A stretch of DNA of 64,000 bases from Mycobacterium marinum (GTDB lineage: Bacteria > Actinomycetota > Actinomycetes > Mycobacteriales > Mycobacteriaceae): assembly GCF_003391395.1 (NCBI RefSeq), contig NZ_CP024190.1, positions 868,001 to 932,000 of the forward strand. Direction: 5' to 3'. The notes under the pieces are model-generated. The model worked only from the letters and a program-made list of their open reading frames with translations. It did not search any database and was not told the DNA's origin. Made by a program: the position numbers and the translations under genes. Positions 1 through 8,931 of this stretch are shown here, piece by piece; the first letter of the stretch is position 1, and every line of letters starts with the position of its first letter.

Positions 1-66
1 TCTATCGGCCGATTTACGGGTTGTCACCCCGTCTCACCTCGGGCTGGCTGCATCGCGCTGAGACGC

Positions 67-85
67 GCAACCAAGCCTAGCCTAA
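67..85. promoter_or_regulatory. Possible IdeR-type iron box (one good half)
   Basis: Positions 74-85 match 11 of 12 bases of one side of the IdeR operator as I recall it (AGCCTA then CCTAA), but the other half at 67-73 matches poorly. In M. tuberculosis the same place lies between the iron-regulated mmpS4 gene, read leftwards, and the TetR gene, so a leftward mmpS4 just outside the window could be the target. This is a consensus match made by eye. Confidence 0.3.
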
Positions 86-220
86 GTAAACCATGGCGAT
101 GGGCGGAATTGTCGACCCCTTCCGTCATCTTGGGGATGTAACGCATATCACGTGCGTAAAGGTACGGTACCCGGTCGGCATTACCCTCGCAAATCACGCA
201 GTGTGCGTTATCCTCTGGCG

Positions 221-889
221 GTGGCGCAACTAACCTTCCGGCGCGCGCGCACCGAGGAGAACAAGCGCCAGCGTGCGGCCGCTTTGGTGGAGGCCGCGCG
301 CTCGTTGGCATCCGAGACCGGTGTTGCGTCGGTCACGCTGACTGCGGTTGCCAGCCGCGCCGGAATCCACTACTCGGCGGTGCGTCGCTATTTCACTTCG
401 CATAAAGAGGTATTGCTGCACCTTGCTGCCGAGGGGTGGCAGCGGTGGTCGAACACGGTCTGTGGGGAGCTGAGCCAGCCCGGTCCCATGACCGAATCGC
501 GGGTGGCCGCGGCGTTGGCTGACGGCCTGGTCGCGGACCCGTTGTTCTGTGACCTGCTGGCCAACCTTCACCTGCACCTCGAGCACGAAGTGGAGGTGGA
601 CAGGGTTGTGGAGGTCAAGCGCACCAGCACCGCCGCCGTGATTGCGCTTGCTGATGCGATCGAGAACGCACTGCCCGCGCTTGGGCGTGCGGGGGCGTTC
701 GACGTTCTGCTGGCGGCCTACTCGCTGGGGGCCACGCTTTGGCAGATCGCGAATCCGCCGCAGCGGCTCACCGACGTCTATGCCGAGGAGCCCGACGTGC
801 TTCCGCCGGAGTGGAATCTTGACTTCGCGGCCGCTCTCACTCGTTTGCTGACCGCCACCTGTTGCGGCTTGACCGCCAAATCGTCGTAA
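221..889 (+). CDS. TetR-family transcriptional regulator (Rv0452 type)
   Basis: DNA-binding repressor of 222 residues. The N-terminal TetR helix-turn-helix is clear: a basic lead (about residues 6-20), then a segment with VTLTAVASRAGIH and VRRYFTSHKEVLL at about 35-65. The C-terminal ligand domain is variable, as usual. GTG at 221 was chosen because the conserved N-terminus (AQLTFRRARTEENK) begins there and a -10-like TATCCT at 209-214 sits six bases upstream, giving a leaderless start; an in-frame extension from 152 looks unconserved. The gene lies directly before mmpS-mmpL in the same direction, so it probably controls that exporter, itself, or the leftward genes beyond the window. The ligand is unknown. 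Confidence 0.88.
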   Translation: MAQLTFRRARTEENKRQRAAALVEAARSLASETGVASVTLTAVASRAGIHYSAVRRYFTSHKEVLLHLAAEGWQRWSNTVCGELSQPGPMTESRVAAALADGLVADPLFCDLLANLHLHLEHEVEVDRVVEVKRTSTAAVIALADAIENALPALGRAGAFDVLLAAYSLGATLWQIANPPQRLTDVYAEEPDVLPPEWNLDFAAALTRLLTATCCGLTAKSS

Positions 890-983
890 GTCACCGGAGA
901 ATGGGCCATTTGAGCGGGCATCGGTTCCGGCGCCATCCGTGGAGCGGAAATTCTGCGGCCTACCCCATGGTGTGTTTAAGATG

Positions 984-1018
984 CTTAGCGCAACAAACAA
1001 ATGGATGGGATGGCTAAG
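984..1018. promoter_or_regulatory. Inverted repeat between TetR gene and mmpS
   Basis: CTTAGC at 984-989 is mirrored by GCTAAG at 1013-1018 inside the 258-base gap between the TetR gene and mmpS. This is a plausible TetR operator or promoter region for the exporter. The arms are short and the spacer is 23 bases, so it could be chance. Confidence 0.22.
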
Positions 1019-1147
1019 TAAGTCAGCTTTTGTTCCAACACCGTTGGAGTTGCGGCGTGGACACCGTTGTCCAACCTGACGCCTGCGCGCCACGGCTGCA
1101 GTACTTGATTGGAACGGACCTGCCCCCTGCTAGCGGAAGGTGATTGG

Positions 1148-1594
1148 GTGCCCAATATCTCGGTTCTCAACGCGCTGAAGCGAACGTGGATCGCGCTGGT
1201 CATCCTGGCCGTAGTCGTGATCGCGGCGTTCAGCGTCAATCGGCTTCGCAGCTACTTCGGTGTCCATGACGACCGTCCCCTCACCAGCGGCGTCTCCGAT
1301 GACATCAAGCCGTTCAACCCCAAGCACGTGGTCTATGAAGTCTTTGGTCCGCCGGGGACCGTCGCCAACATCAACTATCTGGACATTGAAGCCCAGCCTC
1401 AGCGGGTCAGCGGCGTGACGTTGCCCTGGACGCTGGCGGTGACGACCACGCTCCCGTCGGTCAGCGTCAATGTCGTCGCTCAGGGCGACACCGACCAGAT
1501 CGGGTGCCGGATCATCGTGAACGGCGAAGTCAAGGACGAAAGGTCCGAGAACGAAGTGAACGCCCAGACCTTCTGCCTGGTGAAATCGGCATGA
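1148..1594 (+). CDS. MmpS-family membrane accessory protein
   Basis: Small single-pass partner of an MmpL transporter, 148 residues. One membrane helix lies at about residues 13-32, followed by a periplasmic domain with the family signatures KPFNPKHVVYEVFGPPGT and PQRVSGVTLPW and the terminal CLVKSA. Family members link MmpL pumps to the periplasm and in M. tuberculosis MmpS4/S5 support siderophore export. GTG at 1148 was chosen because GGAAGGTGA ends a few bases upstream; an earlier ATG at 1109 adds unconserved residues. It overlaps mmpL by four bases (ATGA), so the two are translationally coupled. Sequence style is nearest MmpS4/MmpS5 by recall, but this copy reads in the opposite direction to M. 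tuberculosis mmpS4, so it is probably an additional paralogue. Confidence 0.92.
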   Translation: MPNISVLNALKRTWIALVILAVVVIAAFSVNRLRSYFGVHDDRPLTSGVSDDIKPFNPKHVVYEVFGPPGTVANINYLDIEAQPQRVSGVTLPWTLAVTTTLPSVSVNVVAQGDTDQIGCRIIVNGEVKDERSENEVNAQTFCLVKSA

Positions 1595-4593
1595 GCGACG
1601 ACCAGGCGGTAAGCGAACGTGCGGCCTCGAACGGGGCCTCGAACGGGGCCGGAGCCGAGAACGGGAACGGGAACCGGAGCCGCCCCTCGATGGCCCGGCT
1701 GATCCACCGGATGGCGGTGCCCATCGTTGTGTTCTGGGTGGGACTGGTCGCCGTCCTCGTGATGTTCGTTCCATCGCTCGAGGAAGTCGGCAAGCAACAC
1801 ACAGTTTCGCTGAGCCCAAGTGACGCAGAGTCGATGATCGCGATGAAGCGTGTCGGCAAGGTGTTCAACGAATTCGACACCGACAGCGCGATCATGATTG
1901 TGCTGGAGGGCGATCACCCACTGGGTGATGAGGCACACCATTACTACGACGAGCTGGTCCGCAAACTCAAGGCGGACAAAGACCATGTGCAGCACGTCCA
2001 GGACTTCTGGGGTGACCCGCTGACGGCGGCGGGATCACAGAGCCCGGACGGCAAGGCGGCTTACGTCCAGGCATACCTCGTTGGCAATCAAGGGGAAGCC
2101 AAGGCCAATGAGTCCGTCGACGCGGTACGCGAGCTGGTCAACGACACCCCGGCCCCGCCGGGGGTCAAGGCGTATGTCACCGGCCCGGCCGCGCTCATCG
2201 CCGATCAATCCACGGCGGGCGATGCGAGTATCCAGCGGGTCACCTTCATCACCATTGGGGTGATCTTTGTGATGCTGCTTTCTGTCTACCGATCATTGAT
2301 CACCGTGATCTCGGTTCTCGTGATGGTCGGGATCGAGCTGATGGCGGCACGCGGAGTGGTCGCCTTCCTAGCGGATAACAACGTCATCGGTCTGTCGACC
2401 TTCGCGGTTAATCTCCTGGTGCTGATGGCCATCGCCGCCGGAACCGACTACGCGATCTTCGTCCTGGGCCGATATCAAGAGGCGCGCGGCGAGGGGGAGA
2501 GTCGAGAGAAGGCTTTCTACACGATGTTTCACGGGACGGCGCACGTTGTCCTGGGCTCGGGCCTCACTATCGCGGGTGCAATGTATTGCCTGAGCTTCAC
2601 CCGCCTTCCCTACTTCCAGACGCTGGGCGCTCCTTGTGCGGTCGGAATGTTGGTTGCGGTGCTGGCCGCGCTCACCCTGGGGCCAGCGGTCTTGGTAGTC
2701 GGGAGTTTCTTCAAACTCTTCGACCCGAAACGCAAGATGCGAACCCGGGGATGGCGGCGGGTGGGAACGGCAATCGTCCGCTGGCCCGGGCCGATTCTGG
2801 CGGTTTCCATCGCGATCGCCCTGATCGGGTTGCTGGCCCTGCCCGGATACCGGACCAACTACGACAGCAAGAAGTATCTACCGGCCTCGACCCCGACGAA
2901 CGTCGGCTATACGGCAGCCGACCGACATTTCTCGCAGGCCAGAATGAACCCCGAATTGTTGATGGTCGAGACCGACCATGACATGCGGAATCCGGCCGAC
3001 ATGCTGGTAATCGACCGCATTGCCAAAGGGGTGTTCCATCTGCCCGGAGTCGCCCGGGTACAGGCGGTAACCAGGCCCCTCGGGAAGCCCATCGAGCATT
3101 CGTCGATTCCGTTTCAGATCAGCATGCAAAACACCGTCCAGGTGGAAAACATGCAGTACATGAAACAGCGGATGGCAGACATGTTGATCCAGGCCGCCGC
3201 CATGCAGGATTCCATCGACACCCTGGACCGCATGTACGACATCATGGGCAAGATGGTCGAAACCACCCACGATATGGATGGTCTGACCCATGACATGGTC
3301 GAGATCACCGACGAGTTACGGGACCACATCGCCGATTTCGATGACTTTTGGCGTCCCATTCGCAGCTACTTCTACTGGGAGAAGCACTGCTACGACGTTC
3401 CCATCTGCTGGTCGCTGCGGTCCATATTCGATGCCCTTGACGGCGTTGACAAGATCACCGAGAAACTGGCCGCGCTCTCCCGTGACATGGATCGGCTCGA
3501 TATCTTGATGCCGCAGATGCGGGCTCAGATCCCCTTCCAGATCGCGTCGATGAAAACCATGAAGACGATGATGCTGACCATGCACAGCTCGATGTCCTCG
3601 CTGTATGACCAGATGGACGAGATGTCCAAGAATTCCACCGCGATGGGGAAGGCTTTCGACGCCGCCAGGAATGACGATTCGTTCTACATTCCGCCGGAGG
3701 TGTTCGACAATGCCGATTTCAAGCGTGGTCTGAAAATGTTCCTGTCACCCGACGGGCACGCGGTCCGCTTCATCATCTCGCACGAAGGTGACCCCGCCAG
3801 TACCGAGGGCATCTCGCACGTCAAGCCGATCATGGACGAGGCCAAACAGGCCATCAAGGGCACCCCACTCGAGGGCGCCAAGATCTATCTGGCGGGTACC
3901 GCCTCGGTCTACAAGGACATGCGGGACGGGTCGCGGTGGGACCTGCTGATCGCGGGAGTTGCTGCGGTCAGTCTGATCCTGATCATCATGCTGATCATTA
4001 CCCGAAGCCTGGTCGCCGCGGTGGTCATTGTGGGCACCGTATTGCTGTCGCTGGGTGCCTCGTTCGGGCTTTCCGTCCTGGTATGGCAGGACATCTTCGG
4101 CGTCGAACTGCACTGGATGGTGTTGGCGATGTCGGTGATTCTGTTGTTGGCGGTGGGTTCGGACTACAACTTGTTGCTGGTTTCGCGCTTGAAGGAGGAA
4201 ATCGGTGCCGGATTGAAGACCGGCATCATCCGCGCGATAGCCGGCACCGGTGGGGTGGTGACCACTGCCGGTCTGGTGTTTGCCGCCACCATGGCTTCGT
4301 TCATTTTCAGCGATTTGCGGGTAATCGGGCAGGTGGGTACCACCATCGGGCTGGGGCTGTTGTTCGACACGCTGATTGTGCGTTCGTTCATGACCCCATC
4401 CATCGCGGCGCTGATGGGCCGCTGGTTCTGGTGGCCGCAACAAGTCCGCACTCGACCCGCCAGTCAGTTGCTCCGTCCATACGGACCGCGCCCGTTGGTG
4501 CGGGCGTTGCTGCTTCCCCGCAACGGTGATTCCGCCGACGGACCTGAAGACACCAATACCGAGCGGTTGGCGGTGAGTTCGCCGCATTACTGA
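1591..4593 (+). CDS. MmpL-family RND transporter
   Basis: Inner-membrane RND exporter of 1000 residues, the usual MmpL length. The first membrane helix follows residue 35; the helix 4 signature GTDYAIF is at 284-290 and the helix 10 signature GSDYN at 856-860, giving the Asp-Tyr pairs that relay protons. A long Met-rich coiled coil with two Cys (CYDVPIC) fills the second periplasmic loop (about residues 510-690), typical of MmpL4/MmpL5. ATG at 1591 overlaps the mmpS stop; an upstream in-frame start lies inside mmpS and is rejected. The first 30 residues are Asn/Gly rich and encoded by short tandem repeats. The substrate cannot be read from sequence; proximity to the Rv0455c-type gene suggests siderophore or a related lipopeptide. 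Confidence 0.95.
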   Translation: MSDDQAVSERAASNGASNGAGAENGNGNRSRPSMARLIHRMAVPIVVFWVGLVAVLVMFVPSLEEVGKQHTVSLSPSDAESMIAMKRVGKVFNEFDTDSAIMIVLEGDHPLGDEAHHYYDELVRKLKADKDHVQHVQDFWGDPLTAAGSQSPDGKAAYVQAYLVGNQGEAKANESVDAVRELVNDTPAPPGVKAYVTGPAALIADQSTAGDASIQRVTFITIGVIFVMLLSVYRSLITVISVLVMVGIELMAARGVVAFLADNNVIGLSTFAVNLLVLMAIAAGTDYAIFVLGRYQEARGEGESREKAFYTMFHGTAHVVLGSGLTIAGAMYCLSFTRLPYFQTLGAPCAVGMLVAVLAALTLGPAVLVVGSFFKLFDPKRKMRTRGWRRVGTAIVRWPGPILAVSIAIALIGLLALPGYRTNYDSKKYLPASTPTNVGYTAADRHFSQARMNPELLMVETDHDMRNPADMLVIDRIAKGVFHLPGVARVQAVTRPLGKPIEHSSIPFQISMQNTVQVENMQYMKQRMADMLIQAAAMQDSIDTLDRMYDIMGKMVETTHDMDGLTHDMVEITDELRDHIADFDDFWRPIRSYFYWEKHCYDVPICWSLRSIFDALDGVDKITEKLAALSRDMDRLDILMPQMRAQIPFQIASMKTMKTMMLTMHSSMSSLYDQMDEMSKNSTAMGKAFDAARNDDSFYIPPEVFDNADFKRGLKMFLSPDGHAVRFIISHEGDPASTEGISHVKPIMDEAKQAIKGTPLEGAKIYLAGTASVYKDMRDGSRWDLLIAGVAAVSLILIIMLIITRSLVAAVVIVGTVLLSLGASFGLSVLVWQDIFGVELHWMVLAMSVILLLAVGSDYNLLLVSRLKEEIGAGLKTGIIRAIAGTGGVVTTAGLVFAATMASFIFSDLRVIGQVGTTIGLGLLFDTLIVRSFMTPSIAALMGRWFWWPQQVRTRPASQLLRPYGPRPLVRALLLPRNGDSADGPEDTNTERLAVSSPHY

Positions 4594-4624
4594 CGCGGTC
4601 GGTGACAACCGCCGTCGGCCCGGG

Positions 4625-4972
4625 CTAGACCCCGGGCTGGTCGTTGACCCCGCACCGGCGCACGTCGCGGATGATGTCGCCGGGGTCGGACAGCGGGGCC
4701 CCGCAGGTCAGGCAGTATGCGCCCGACGAGCGGCCCAGACGGTTCACTCGCACCAGCGCTGCGGCCCGGGCGCGCCCGAGGCAGTCGCCGCACAGGATGT
4801 CTATGACGTTCCCGAACGGATCAAGATTGGGCCGGTTGCAGTGGTCCAATGCGTGGGTGTGGACGACATGCGTCGCGCGATTTGTGCAACCCGCGTCGGA
4901 CTGGCAGGTCAGCGTCTGCCAGTCGAGCGCGACCAGAACGCCGGGGACCTCATTGCCGGTTGCCTGACTCAT
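4625..4972 (-). CDS. Small Cys-rich protein, probable zinc ribbon
   Basis: Protein of 115 residues with eight cysteines (about 23, 29, 45, 61, 64, 87, 90, 107), including two CxxC knuckles (CGDC and CLTC) set 26 residues apart, as in a zinc ribbon. There is no signal peptide or membrane helix, so it is probably cytoplasmic. A clear GGAGG lies eight bases before the ATG. It is convergent with mmpL, leaving 31 bases between stops, and sits upstream of the Rv0455c-type gene's 3' end on the same strand, with a 275-base gap. I do not recognise a function; metal binding is inferred from the cysteine pattern alone. Confidence 0.75.
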   Translation of the reverse strand: MSQATGNEVPGVLVALDWQTLTCQSDAGCTNRATHVVHTHALDHCNRPNLDPFGNVIDILCGDCLGRARAAALVRVNRLGRSSGAYCLTCGAPLSDPGDIIRDVRRCGVNDQPGV

Positions 4973-5247
4973 GCGAATACCTCCGACTTTCCGGACTGCA
5001 TTCGCTACTTGACAAGGTCAGGGAACAATCGGCTGGCCGGAGTACCGCGCGGCCATGTCGGCAATGATCTGCATCCCGGGGGGCTCGGCTCGGTAGAGAT
5101 ACCGTCCGAATTTGGCTACGGATGCCAGTATGGCCACCGCGTGAGCGCACTAGCTGTCCGCCGAACGGCCAATGCAAGGCTGAATCACCCATCCCCCAAA
5201 CAGCGGACGAAAACCCCGGCGAACCGACCCGGACGGGAGGGTGTTGG

Positions 5248-5697
5248 TTATGCCCAGTTCCACACCGACATGTCGCCCGCGGGGTACTGGTTGCAGACCT
5301 CGGTCGACTTGGCGACAACACCCTTGTTGTTGAAGAAGATCTTCATGTGGTTGCGCCAGCCCCACCACAGCGGATCGATGGAGTCATAGAAGTGCTCGGA
5401 ATAGTCCCGGCGATCCGCGGGGCTCAGCGAGAAGAACCAGTGCGCCTTGTCTTGGGTTGCCTGCTGAAACTCCGGGTGGTTGTTGTAGTCGATCATGTAC
5501 CGCTGGTAGTACACCGGGCTGGTGTCCCTGGTGGCCGCGAGCACCTGCTCGGCGTCGCAGCTGGTCGCGATTATCCGGCGAGGTATCGGGAAGTCGTCTG
5601 TTGAGTCGGCTGCGGCGGTCTTCGGAAACACCGCCGCAGCGATCCCGATAGCGAGGAAAACGGCGCCTGCTCGCAGGCTAGTACTCAGCCGAGACAT
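5248..5697 (-). CDS. Secreted siderophore-export factor (Rv0455c homologue)
   Basis: Secreted protein of 149 residues. The signal peptide covers about residues 1-30 (positive start, Ala-rich core, AAA before Asp31). The mature part has exactly two cysteines, 47 and 135, able to join the two ends by a disulphide, and an aromatic C-terminal stretch (WWGWRNHMKIFF). The M. tuberculosis homologue Rv0455c is reported to be needed for siderophore secretion together with MmpL4/MmpL5; this is from memory. The nearby MmpS/MmpL pair fits such a role. The start has a TAACGT -10 element at 5705-5710 on the minus strand, seven bases before the ATG, suggesting a leaderless transcript. Confidence 0.88.
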   Translation of the reverse strand: MSRLSTSLRAGAVFLAIGIAAAVFPKTAAADSTDDFPIPRRIIATSCDAEQVLAATRDTSPVYYQRYMIDYNNHPEFQQATQDKAHWFFSLSPADRRDYSEHFYDSIDPLWWGWRNHMKIFFNNKGVVAKSTEVCNQYPAGDMSVWNWA

Positions 5698-5763
5698 AGT
5701 TGCAACGTTAGCACTTCCAGTGCTGGGGCGTAGGGGCCAAGGTCACATTCGTAGTCCATCTCA

Positions 5764-6678
5764 CTATCGGTCGCGATCAGGGACTATCACGTGATTGGGG
5801 TTGGGCCGCAGCTCCGGTGGGGCCTGGCTGTAATCACCGAACGGTCCATCTCGACGCTCGACCGCGGCCCGCACTCCCTGGCTTTCGGCGGTTTTGATGA
5901 AGTCCAACGCGTCCGGCGTATTGCGCATCAGGCCGTCGAGAATGCCGCCCAGGGTCTGGGTGGATGCCAGCCCCATATTTTCGTAGGCCTGATTGACGAT
6001 CAGTTTCTGCGCCTGTAGCTGGGACAACGGAATCTGCGCCAGCTCGGCGGCGACCTCGGCGACCCGGGCTTCGAGCCGTTCGAACGGCACCGCCTCGTTG
6101 ATCAGCTCGATCTGCGCGGCCTGGACGCCGGACAGCGGCCGACCGGTCAAGGAATGCCATTTGGCCTTGGCAAAGCTCAACCGGTAGAGCCACATCCCGG
6201 ACAGGTACGCGCCCCACATTCGGCTGTACGGGGTTCCGATCACGGCGTCATCGCTGGCAATGACGATGTCGGCGCACAACGCGTAGTCGCTGGCTCCCCC
6301 GACACACCAGCCGTGGATCTGCGCGATCACCGGTTTCGACGCCCGCCAGATGGCCATGAATTTCTGTGTCGGGGCGGTCTCGCGGGCGGTGACCATGGCG
6401 AAGTCTTTGCCCGGATCCCATTGCCCGTCGGTCATCATGGTTTCGCCCCAATGCTGGAAACCCCCGCCAAAGTCGTAACCCCCCGAGAAGGCGCGGCCGG
6501 CACCTCGTAACACGATGACTTTGATGCCCTGGTCCCGTTCGGCCAGCCCCACGGCTGCCTCGATCTCATCGGGCATGGGCGGAACGATCGTGTTGAGGTG
6601 CTCCGGGCGATTGAGCGTGATGGTCGCCACCGGGCCCGCTGTCGAGTACAGCAGCGTCTGGAACTCAGGAGTTGGCAT
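5764..6678 (-). CDS. echA2: Enoyl-CoA hydratase/isomerase family protein
   Basis: Crotonase-fold protein of 304 residues, homologous to EchA2 (Rv0456c). The oxyanion-hole segments are visible: RGAGRAFSGGYDFGGG near 70-85 and IHGWCVGGASDYALCADIVIA near 123-145. The usual catalytic glutamates are not obvious (the second segment has Tyr-Ser-Arg-Met-Trp), so the exact reaction is uncertain; hydratase, isomerase or another crotonase chemistry are all possible. ATG at 6678 starts the conserved MPTPEFQTLLYST; a longer reading from 6714 adds unconserved residues. It lies 91 bases downstream of the oligopeptidase gene on the same strand. Confidence 0.85.
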   Translation of the reverse strand: MPTPEFQTLLYSTAGPVATITLNRPEHLNTIVPPMPDEIEAAVGLAERDQGIKVIVLRGAGRAFSGGYDFGGGFQHWGETMMTDGQWDPGKDFAMVTARETAPTQKFMAIWRASKPVIAQIHGWCVGGASDYALCADIVIASDDAVIGTPYSRMWGAYLSGMWLYRLSFAKAKWHSLTGRPLSGVQAAQIELINEAVPFERLEARVAEVAAELAQIPLSQLQAQKLIVNQAYENMGLASTQTLGGILDGLMRNTPDALDFIKTAESQGVRAAVERRDGPFGDYSQAPPELRPNPNHVIVPDRDR

Positions 6679-6769
6679 AGCCGAAGCGAAGCCGCTGCAG
6701 GGCGCCAGTGTCAAGCATCGACATGCCGTGTCAACTGGCGCCGTGCCGGCGCAGTGGCCAAGTGGGAAA

Positions 6770-8875
6770 CTATTTCCGGCTGCCCAGCATTCGCCACAGG
6801 AACGAGTAGCTCAGCGCCGATTTGAACGCGAGTTGCTCGTTGTCGGCCGCACCCCCGTGCCCGCCCTCGATGTTCTCGTAGTACCAGACCCGGTGCCCGC
6901 TGGCCTGCAGCGCGGCGGTCATTTTGCGGGCGTGGCCGGGATGCACCCGGTCGTCTCGGGTGGATGTGGTGATCAAGATCGGGGGATAGGTCCGGTCCGC
7001 TGAGATGTTTTGGTAGGGGGAGTATTCGGAGATGAACGCCCAGTCGTCGGGGTTGTCGGGGTCGCCGTATTCGGCGACCCACGAGGCGCCCGCCAACAGC
7101 AAGTGGTAGCGCTTCATGTCCAGTAGCGGCACGTTGCAGACCAGCGCGCCAAACTTGTCCGGGTACTTGGTCACCATGATGCCCATCAGCAGTCCGCCGT
7201 TGCTGCCGCCCTGCGCGCCGAGCTGGTCGACCGTGGTGATGCCGCGCCGCACGAGGTCGTCGGCTACGGCCACGAAGTCTTCGGCGACCTTGTGCCGGCC
7301 CTCACGCATCGCCTGGGTGTGCCAGCCGGGCCCGTATTCACCGCCGCCGCGGATATTGGCCAGGACGTAGGTGCCGCCGCGGGCCAGCCATAGCCGGCCC
7401 ATCACGCCGCTGTAGCCCGGGGTATTGGATGTCTCGAAGCCCCCGTAGCCGTAGAGCAAAGTCGGGCCGGGTCCATCGGAGCCGGTGGGGCGCACCAGGA
7501 AGTACGGGATCGACGTTCCGTCTTCGGATGTCGCGAAATGCTGCGATACCGCGATGTTTTGAGCATCGAAGAATGTGGGTGCGGACTTGATCTGCTCCAA
7601 CTGCGTCGTCGCGGAACCGGCGGTGCCGCGCAGCAACCGCGACGGTGCATCGAATCCGCTGGAGTCCAGGAAGAACTCGTCGCCGGTGTCGTCGGCGGCG
7701 ACGATCACGGTGTTGGTCGATGCGGGGATGCCGGCGATGGGTTCGCGGCGCCAACTTCCCGGCGTGACGATTTCGACCTGGCTGGCCACATCGGCGAGTG
7801 AAACCATCAACAGTCGGTCCCGAACCCAGGCGTAGTGGTACAGGCAGGTGTGTTCGTCGGGCTCGAACACGACGTGCAAATCCCTTGTACCGCCGAGGAA
7901 ATCATCGTAGTTCGCGGCAAGCAGCGAGCCGGCGTGGTAGGTCTTGGCGGCGTCGTCCGCGCCGGCTTTGGGGGACCAGTCGGTGCGTAGCTCGATCAGC
8001 AGCCACTCGCGGTGAACCGACATGCTGCTGGCATCGGTCGGCATGTCGAGGGGGATCAGTTTTGTCCCCCGCAATTCGTAGCGTTGTCTGTTCCAGAAGT
8101 CCAGGGACCGCGATACGAAAGTGCGTTCAAAACCGGGTGTGCGATCGGTGGAACCGCCCGCGCTGACATCGGTGCGTGCGCCCTGGAAAATCATTTCCGC
8201 GTCGCTCAGTGGTGTGCCTCGCCGCCACCGCTTCACGATGCGTGGGTATCCGGATTCGGTCATCGAGTCGGGGCCGAAGTCGGTACCCACCAGGATGGTG
8301 TCCGGATCGTCCCAGCCGACTTGCGACTTGGCCTCGGGCAGCTCGAATCCGTCGGCGACGAATTCGCGCGTCACCATGTCGAATTCGCGCACGACGACGG
8401 CATCCGAACCACCGGGGGACAGGCTGATCAGTGCGCGGGTGAACTCGGGTTCGATCACGTCGGCGCCGGCCCACACCCATTTCTTGTTGTCCGTGCGCCC
8501 TAGTTCGTCCACGTCGATGAGCACGTCCCACTCCGGTGCGTCGGTGCGGTAGCTCTCCAGCGTGGTTCGCCGCCACAGCCCGCGGGGGTTGTTCGCGTCG
8601 CGCCAGAAGTCGTAGAGGTAGTCCCCGCGCCGACGCACGTATGGGATCCGGGCGTCGGTGTCGAGCACCTCGAGTGCCTCGGTGCGCATCCGCTCGAATT
8701 CGTCCTCGGACTCACCGCCGCAGAACTGCGCCTTGGTCGGTTCGTTGCGTGCGCGAACCCAATCCAGTGCCTCTTCGCCGGTGACGTCTTCGAGCCACAG
8801 ATACGGATCGGTGGTGGTGTCTGCCGCGTCGGGAGCTTGGGGAGCCTCAGGAGCCTTGGGAGCCATGGAAGCCAT
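6770..8875 (-). CDS. Prolyl oligopeptidase family serine peptidase (Rv0457c type)
   Basis: S9A family enzyme of about 701 residues: an N-terminal beta-propeller followed by an alpha/beta-hydrolase domain. The catalytic serine is in GGSNGG (Ser558), the aspartate in TRDDRVHP (about 641) and the histidine in EGGHGG (His673). NIRGGGEYGPGWH is a second family signature. The family cleaves short proline-containing peptides in the cytoplasm; substrates here are unknown. The start is uncertain: ATG at 8875 or 8866 both lack a strong ribosome site, and an in-frame codon at 8947 would run into the divergent aldehyde dehydrogenase promoter. An Ala-Pro repeat region at the N-terminus before DPYLWLEDV looks unstructured. 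Confidence 0.9.
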   Translation of the reverse strand: MASMAPKAPEAPQAPDAADTTTDPYLWLEDVTGEEALDWVRARNEPTKAQFCGGESEDEFERMRTEALEVLDTDARIPYVRRRGDYLYDFWRDANNPRGLWRRTTLESYRTDAPEWDVLIDVDELGRTDNKKWVWAGADVIEPEFTRALISLSPGGSDAVVVREFDMVTREFVADGFELPEAKSQVGWDDPDTILVGTDFGPDSMTESGYPRIVKRWRRGTPLSDAEMIFQGARTDVSAGGSTDRTPGFERTFVSRSLDFWNRQRYELRGTKLIPLDMPTDASSMSVHREWLLIELRTDWSPKAGADDAAKTYHAGSLLAANYDDFLGGTRDLHVVFEPDEHTCLYHYAWVRDRLLMVSLADVASQVEIVTPGSWRREPIAGIPASTNTVIVAADDTGDEFFLDSSGFDAPSRLLRGTAGSATTQLEQIKSAPTFFDAQNIAVSQHFATSEDGTSIPYFLVRPTGSDGPGPTLLYGYGGFETSNTPGYSGVMGRLWLARGGTYVLANIRGGGEYGPGWHTQAMREGRHKVAEDFVAVADDLVRRGITTVDQLGAQGGSNGGLLMGIMVTKYPDKFGALVCNVPLLDMKRYHLLLAGASWVAEYGDPDNPDDWAFISEYSPYQNISADRTYPPILITTSTRDDRVHPGHARKMTAALQASGHRVWYYENIEGGHGGAADNEQLAFKSALSYSFLWRMLGSRK

Positions 8876-8931
8876 TGTGGCCCCGGCGGTAGTGTGAGCT
8901 GTATTACATGAACTAACGAGGAGCCGATCAG

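Noticed and set aside
1504..1590. Upstream extension of mmpL from 1504
   Set aside because: Lies inside mmpS and reads as charged, unconserved residues; the ATGA overlap at 1591 is the natural start.
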